From contig CM022678.1 of NCBI GenBank assembly GCA_012295275.1, positions 11,943,329-12,007,328 on the forward strand: a DNA stretch of 64,000 bases, in the 5' to 3' direction. The DNA comes from Chrysomallon squamiferum. Taxonomy: Eukaryota; Mollusca; Gastropoda; Neomphalida; Peltospiridae. How positions within the stretch are numbered: the first letter of the stretch is position 1; the number at the start of each line of letters is the position of its first letter. The position numbers and the translations under genes are program-made. This document shows, in pieces, positions 59,888 through 64,000 of this stretch. The notes beneath the pieces are model-generated. The model did not search any database and had not been told where the DNA came from. It saw only the letters and a program-made list of their open reading frames with translations.

Positions 59888-60120
59888 AATTCAAATTCGG
59901 CTTCGGGCACGGGTGGTGAGGTGCATACGCATGCCCCCCTGCCCTAGTCCTCCTTCTTGTCAGCATGTTCATTTGTGTGAGATTGTGGGATCGAATCTCG
60001 GAGTTTTTGGAGGTTCCACAGCAGTACTTTCCGATTCCAGATTTATCTATGAAAGATTGTGGGAAAATCACGTCATAATATATGACATAAACCGTGACAT
60101 GTAACCGAAGTGGGAAGAGG
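59888..60120 (+). mobile_element. Possible SINE-like or other repeat element
   Basis: A GC-richer island starting ttcaaattcggcttcgggca. It contains gggatcgaatctcgg at 59987-60001, which satisfies the Pol III B-box pattern GWTCRANNC. No convincing A box was found upstream, so a tRNA-derived SINE is only one possibility. It leads straight into the 102-bp array. Confidence 0.25.
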
Positions 60121-60139
60121 TTACTCCGCGAAGTAAAAA

Positions 60140-60432
60140 AATATCGATTAGAGTTATCCCCCTTTAGTGATATGTGTTCACAAACATAGATTAGAGTTAT
60201 GTCCCTTACGTGAGATGTAATCATTAAGCAAAGTAAAAATTTATATCGATTAGAGTTATCTCCCTTTAGTGATATGTGTTCACAAACATAGATTAGAGTT
60301 ATGTCCCTTACGTGAGATGTACTCACTAAGCAAAGTAAAAATTATATCGATTAGTTATCTCCCTTTAGTGATATGTGTTCACAAACATAGATTAGAGTTA
60401 TGCCTATTACGTGAGATGTACTCACTAACCTT
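60140..60432. repeat. 102-bp tandem array, nearly three copies
   Basis: Unit: tatcgattagagttat(c/t)ccc, ctttagtgatatgtgttcac, aaacatagattagagttatg, tcccttacgtgagatgta(a/c)t, ca.taagcaaagtaaaaatt. Starts near 60141, 60243 and 60343. Each unit itself holds two gattagagttat.(t)ccctt words, so it is an older dimer. The word resembles the MITE inner arm (gagttatttccctta). Confidence 0.85.
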
Positions 60433-60555
60433 ACGAATGTGGGCGGAGCTACTGATTACAGTGCTGTCTATTTGAGCAAAAATTATTAAGATTTTATTCT
60501 GTAGCCTGAATAATTTATTTAATAATAATATTTATATTTTCTTCTCCCACTATAG

Positions 60556-60632
60556 GATTAATTCAGTGTGGCCTGGATATTGGGACTGATGAAAAGGATG
60601 GCTATAAAGGAGATTTGGATAATCTAAGTTGA
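60556..60632 (+). CDS. Candidate alternative terminal exon
   Basis: Acceptor tctcccactatag, then (G)LIQCGLDIGTDEKDGYKGDL, DNLS and TGA. The acceptor phase (1) is the same as that of the exon at 60880, so a donor such as 52060 could join either. Weak on its own. Confidence 0.3.
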
Positions 60633-60879
60633 TGTTGCACATTCGTACCTGTTGAATAAACCTATAATGGTACCTCATTTAATTACAAACATAATGAAAT
60701 GTAAAATATTAATATCTACAAAAATGAGTTGTTTTATAACAAGATACAGAAAGATTAATTAAAATAAGCATTGGTTCAGGAATGATTGTTTGAATGAAAC
60801 AATTAGAAAAGAATTAATGGTACATTATAATTTGAGTGACAAATATGTCACACAATGTTAAAATGGGTTTTAATTCTAG

Positions 60880-61019
60880 GAGATACTCTGTCAAAAGTGA
60901 GTGGTTTAGCAAAAACTAAATTAAAAACTGCGGCCATTTTAAGCAAACTAGTTTCTGTTGTTCAGTTTGATGAAGAAGGCAATTCTATTGTTCTGCAAGG
61001 CTTTCAACGTGGACAGTAG
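60880..61019 (+). CDS. Candidate terminal exon of the unknown plus-strand gene
   Basis: Acceptor gggttttaattctag, then (G)DTLSKVSGLAKTKLKTAAIL, SKLVSVVQFDEEGNSIVLQG, FQRGQ and TAG. 46 codons open with good protein-like composition. Phase 1 matches the donor at 52060. An amphipathic helix (SGLAKTKLKTAAILSKLVSV) is followed by an acidic turn and a strand-like end. Family not recognised. Confidence 0.55.
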
Positions 61020-62207
61020 AGATTGAAAACCTTTCCATATTTTTTCTTTCTTCTATTTTTTGGCACTAAAGTGTTTAGAAATGTACTGAAGAATTTATAA
61101 ATCTGTGAAACTGTGATTTCAGATTCAAAGTGTCATTCATGCAAGATACAGTCAGACATAGACCAGTAGACAGAATGTTTGGACCAGACAGTCAAGTGTC
61201 TGATGTAGAAATCCTTGATTTACTGCTTTAAAAAACTACAAATTGTAGAGCTCAAGGGAGATTATTATTATTGGTTTTTTTATTATTAAAGTAGTGGTAA
61301 AGATTTATGAAAATGTTTGTTAATAAAACATAAAATGGAAGAAAATCTGTTGTTTGGAAGATATTTTCTTAATGATTACTTTGCAGATTAAATTGTATGT
61401 CAAGTTGTTTAGTAATTTTTTTTTTTTTTTCTACTATAGAAATGTCTTGGTATTCTTTTATTTTATTTTATTAATATACTTTTATTGGATAATTCAGAAA
61501 TCTTTGTATGTTGATGTTTAATTGCATTCTCAGCACTTTAAAACCTTTTTAAACATTTCAAATAATTTCTAAATTGAAACTTCAGATACATATTAGACCA
61601 TGTTTTTCTAAATTATTAATTAAGGATTTTGTTGAAACGTTTGTAAAATTATCTTTTTCATATGAAAAAAGTAGTTTTGATGTCGATCTTTTCTTTTTCT
61701 TGTAGAAGTAAATATTTCAAATTATTTTATTTTCTGTTTTTCATTACACATTTGTAGCTAGCATTTTCATCAGACTTGAGAAACAGTTTCCTAAGAATGT
61801 GGAATATTTTTATTTATATAGTTTTGAAATAATAGTAGAAGTAACAGATGTGATTGTGGACGTAGTGATACAGATAATGTTACACTGGTCATAGCTGAAA
61901 TAACAGAAGCAAAGTAATAGATGAATATAGCATTTAGTAGTAATAGTAATAGAATTAATAGTAGCAATAGTAATAGTAAGAGGTAATACGAATAACAATA
62001 GCATAAATAGTTCAGGGAGTACTGTAATAATGGCATTATTAATGTTTTTGGTGTTTACATATTCAGAAAAAAACCATAACTTTGCATAGCGATATATAAT
62101 TTAGAATTTTACTTACATTTCAAATGACTGAACAATTTGGCTGTTTCCTGTTGTATTTAAATATTTTATTCTATTTCTCTGTCTGTATCTCTGTCTTTCT
62201 CTTACAG
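61020..62207. other. Probable 3' flank, AT-rich
   Basis: No gene seen. AGTAATAGTAATAG-type triplet repeat at 61835-61995. Confidence 0.5.
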
Positions 62208-62313
62208 CTGATACGTGGAACCACTCATTACATATATTACACAAAGTAACTAAAGTGATTCAAGTCTTATTACTGACACTTGTTATACATGCTTTTCTTT
62301 TTGTTTATGACAG
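62208..62313 (+). CDS. Orphan candidate exon with a hydrophobic segment
   Basis: Acceptor tgtctttctcttacag and donor GACAG|GTAATT bound a 106-nt open piece: DTWNHSLHILHKVTKVIQVL, LLTLVIHAFLFVYD, phase 1 in and phase 2 out. The stretch VIQVLLLTLVIHAFLFV could span a membrane. No neighbour exon in a matching phase was found, so it may be chance. Confidence 0.25.
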
Positions 62314-62984
62314 GTAATTATTTTCAAAGATTATAAATGTTTCTTTAAATCCTGTTTTCTCCTTCCAAATAAATATTTAAATTATTCTGAGTTTTGTTAT
62401 TTATATTTTTGATTTAAGCTAGAGTCATAGACAACTTCATAAGGTAAGTGGAGGGGAACAGTGATTAACAAATTCAGTGTTCAGCTGTTATTACAGACAT
62501 TTCACTAGATGTCAGTCTTATCTGAGGATCAAATCAGGGGAGCAAATCTGTTAAGGTCTAATAAGACATTATCTTCCATCAAAATAATCTCTGAGTTGAA
62601 TTCAACAATAAAAAGCATCTGGCCGAGGATTGGCTGAGGGTAGCCAAAGGGAACTTTACAATTTTAATTCAATAAATGTATATGAAAATATACACTTCAA
62701 ACTAGATTTAAAATAAAAAAAATTATCAACTTTATATTTATTTATTTAAAAGTAGCAAATTATTTACGTATAACTTTGTATAGAACAAGTTCAGGACATG
62801 GTAATAGATATGAAAGTTACATTTGACTGTTAATAAATATTTCATTGTTATAGATAGATTTAGTATTACACAGTTCGCGGGCTCTTGTGATGTGACAAAA
62901 AGTAATAAAACTTCCCTGCATGCACTGTGCAGTTCATGAAGTGGTCGACGCCATCTCTAAAAATATCCTGGAGAAAACGAATCC
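62314..62984. other. Non-coding AT-rich sequence
   Basis: Nothing recognised apart from a GTAAGT site at 62442 without an open exon before it. Confidence 0.5.
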
Positions 62985-63150
62985 AAATCGGTATGACTGT
63001 CCGCTTCAGTTGTGGAATAAGAATAAGAAAATGCTGTCCGCGTTCAGCAGGTGTCCGCTTATCTAAGTGTCATAGCTGTTGAAAAACAATCGTGACTCTG
63101 GGAAGTGTCCGTACATCGTACTGGGCCACTTATCTTATATACAGGTACCA
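62985..63150. mobile_element. Possible MITE of the GTGTCCGCTT type
   Basis: Repeated tgtccgctt/tgtccgcgtt/ggtgtccgcttatctaagtg words at 62998, 63036, 63051 and gtgtccgtacat at 63106 in a GC-richer island with adjoining (GT)n at 63153-63170. The words resemble ends of Tigger/pogo-type MITEs. No clean inverted termini found. Confidence 0.3.
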
Positions 63151-63170
63151 CAATGTGTGTGTGTGTGTGT

Positions 63171-64000
63171 GCAGGAGTGTTTGCGTGTGGAGAGAGGTTA
63201 CTCTAACTAGGAGGAGTATCTAAAAAAAAACACGTAATTAAACAATTAAAGGAATCACAACAATCAGTCTAGTCACGAGGCACTTTGACTCTCGAAGGCG
63301 AGATGCGAATAACGTTACCAAAATTACAATAAAAAAAATCTCAACACATTTCTTGAACAAAGCAAGTTTATTTGTTCTTTAGAATGCCACATCAATCTGC
63401 TTCTAAGATTGTAAGTACTTTGCAGAAAATGAAATATTTATAAACAATTTTTGTTTAGACTTTAAATCTAGAACTGAAAATATATTACAAAAAAAAATGA
63501 AATCAAGTACGTCAAAATTAGCAAGAACACATGCATGTGAGTATCTCCGAACTTCATAGAAGGGGAGTTATTAGGAAATTCTGCCTAAACTGATGATAGT
63601 GAAATCAAAGTATATCATCTTTTAATTATTCAAATCAAACCAGAAGGTGATTTTATTTGCTTTGGAAAGTTTATTAAATCACTTACTTCAGATTTTCTGA
63701 GGTTCTATTTATGTACAAACACTGCCTGAGATGACGCACATTTGCACCGTTTCTATGACAACTGTAGAACACATTTCAACAGTATTTAACAATGTAATAA
63801 TCACAGCTATCTTTGTCAGTTAAATTTCTTTGTTATAAACATCGCTATAAATAGCGACATTGTTTTACGATAAAATAGCTAAATGGCGGTCTGCTCCTGA
63901 AACATAACCTGCATGATCTACATGTTTGTTTTTAAAGTAGGGATGTCACATCATGATTTGTCACTGTTAATACATGTATTTATTTATTTATTTATTTATT
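63171..64000. other. Right end of the window
   Basis: AT-rich, no gene seen, ends in (TTTA)n. Confidence 0.5.

Noticed and set aside
59985-60005. tRNA gene suggested by a B-box match
   Set aside because: No cloverleaf could be folded around it and no A box at the right distance was found. At most it is a decayed SINE.

Overview
The window looks like nuclear DNA from a mollusc, most probably a cephalopod. This is an inference from several things: very AT-rich sequence, dense (CT)n, (GT)n/(CA)n, (AT)n and GATA-type repeats, long introns with short scattered exons, animal gene families (PTP4A phosphatase, TFIIS-central-domain protein, Tigger transposase), and start codons in YY1-like ATGGCGGC or AAGATGGC contexts. 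Prokaryotic organisation, rRNA, tRNA and CRISPR were not seen.

Positions 1-20760 and 34578-38363 hold three copies of one gene family that I cannot name. Copy A (1-1431) is cut by the window edge and internally deleted. Copy B (12816-18973) is the most complete: four exons, a lysine-rich nuclear-type middle with a 24-bp coding minisatellite, and a C-terminal domain resembling its N-terminal domain. Copy C (35360-38363) is truncated at both ends. Each copy carries frameshifts or deletions at different places, so none reads through intact here.

Between A and B, on the minus strand, lies a gene with a TFIIS central domain (PHF3/DIDO/SPOCD1 type) whose five recognisable exons run from 5948 down to about 2768. 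It has one in-frame stop and one frameshift. Its promoter, first exon and part of exon 2, together with a Tigger-like transposon remnant and CA-rich sequence, are tandemly duplicated with a period of about 3.43 kb (5400-8830 and 8835-12290).

From 20760 to 43700 the unique sequence is mostly non-coding. The clear gene is a PTP4A (PRL) phosphatase on the minus strand, with two exons at 33739-33869 and 33068-33141. The first carries all of the HCxxGxxR active site except the last bases of the Arg codon. Copy C sits inside the PTP4A intron just upstream. A decayed BEN-protein-like gene lies at 24460-25069, and a palindromic MITE at 38755-38880.

From 43814 a plus-strand gene of unknown family starts (YY1-type start, two phase-matched exons). 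Phase-compatible exons at 51468, 52017 and 60880 may continue it, across an intron full of GATA/CAGA minisatellites (45.9-48.8 kb). Within this span lies a compact two-exon minus-strand gene (57106-56446), head to head with a plus-strand ORF containing seven 12-residue repeats (57494-57913). They share a short promoter with CRE-like and CCAAT motifs. The right end (59.9-64 kb) holds a 102-bp tandem array, orphan exons and MITE-like sequence.
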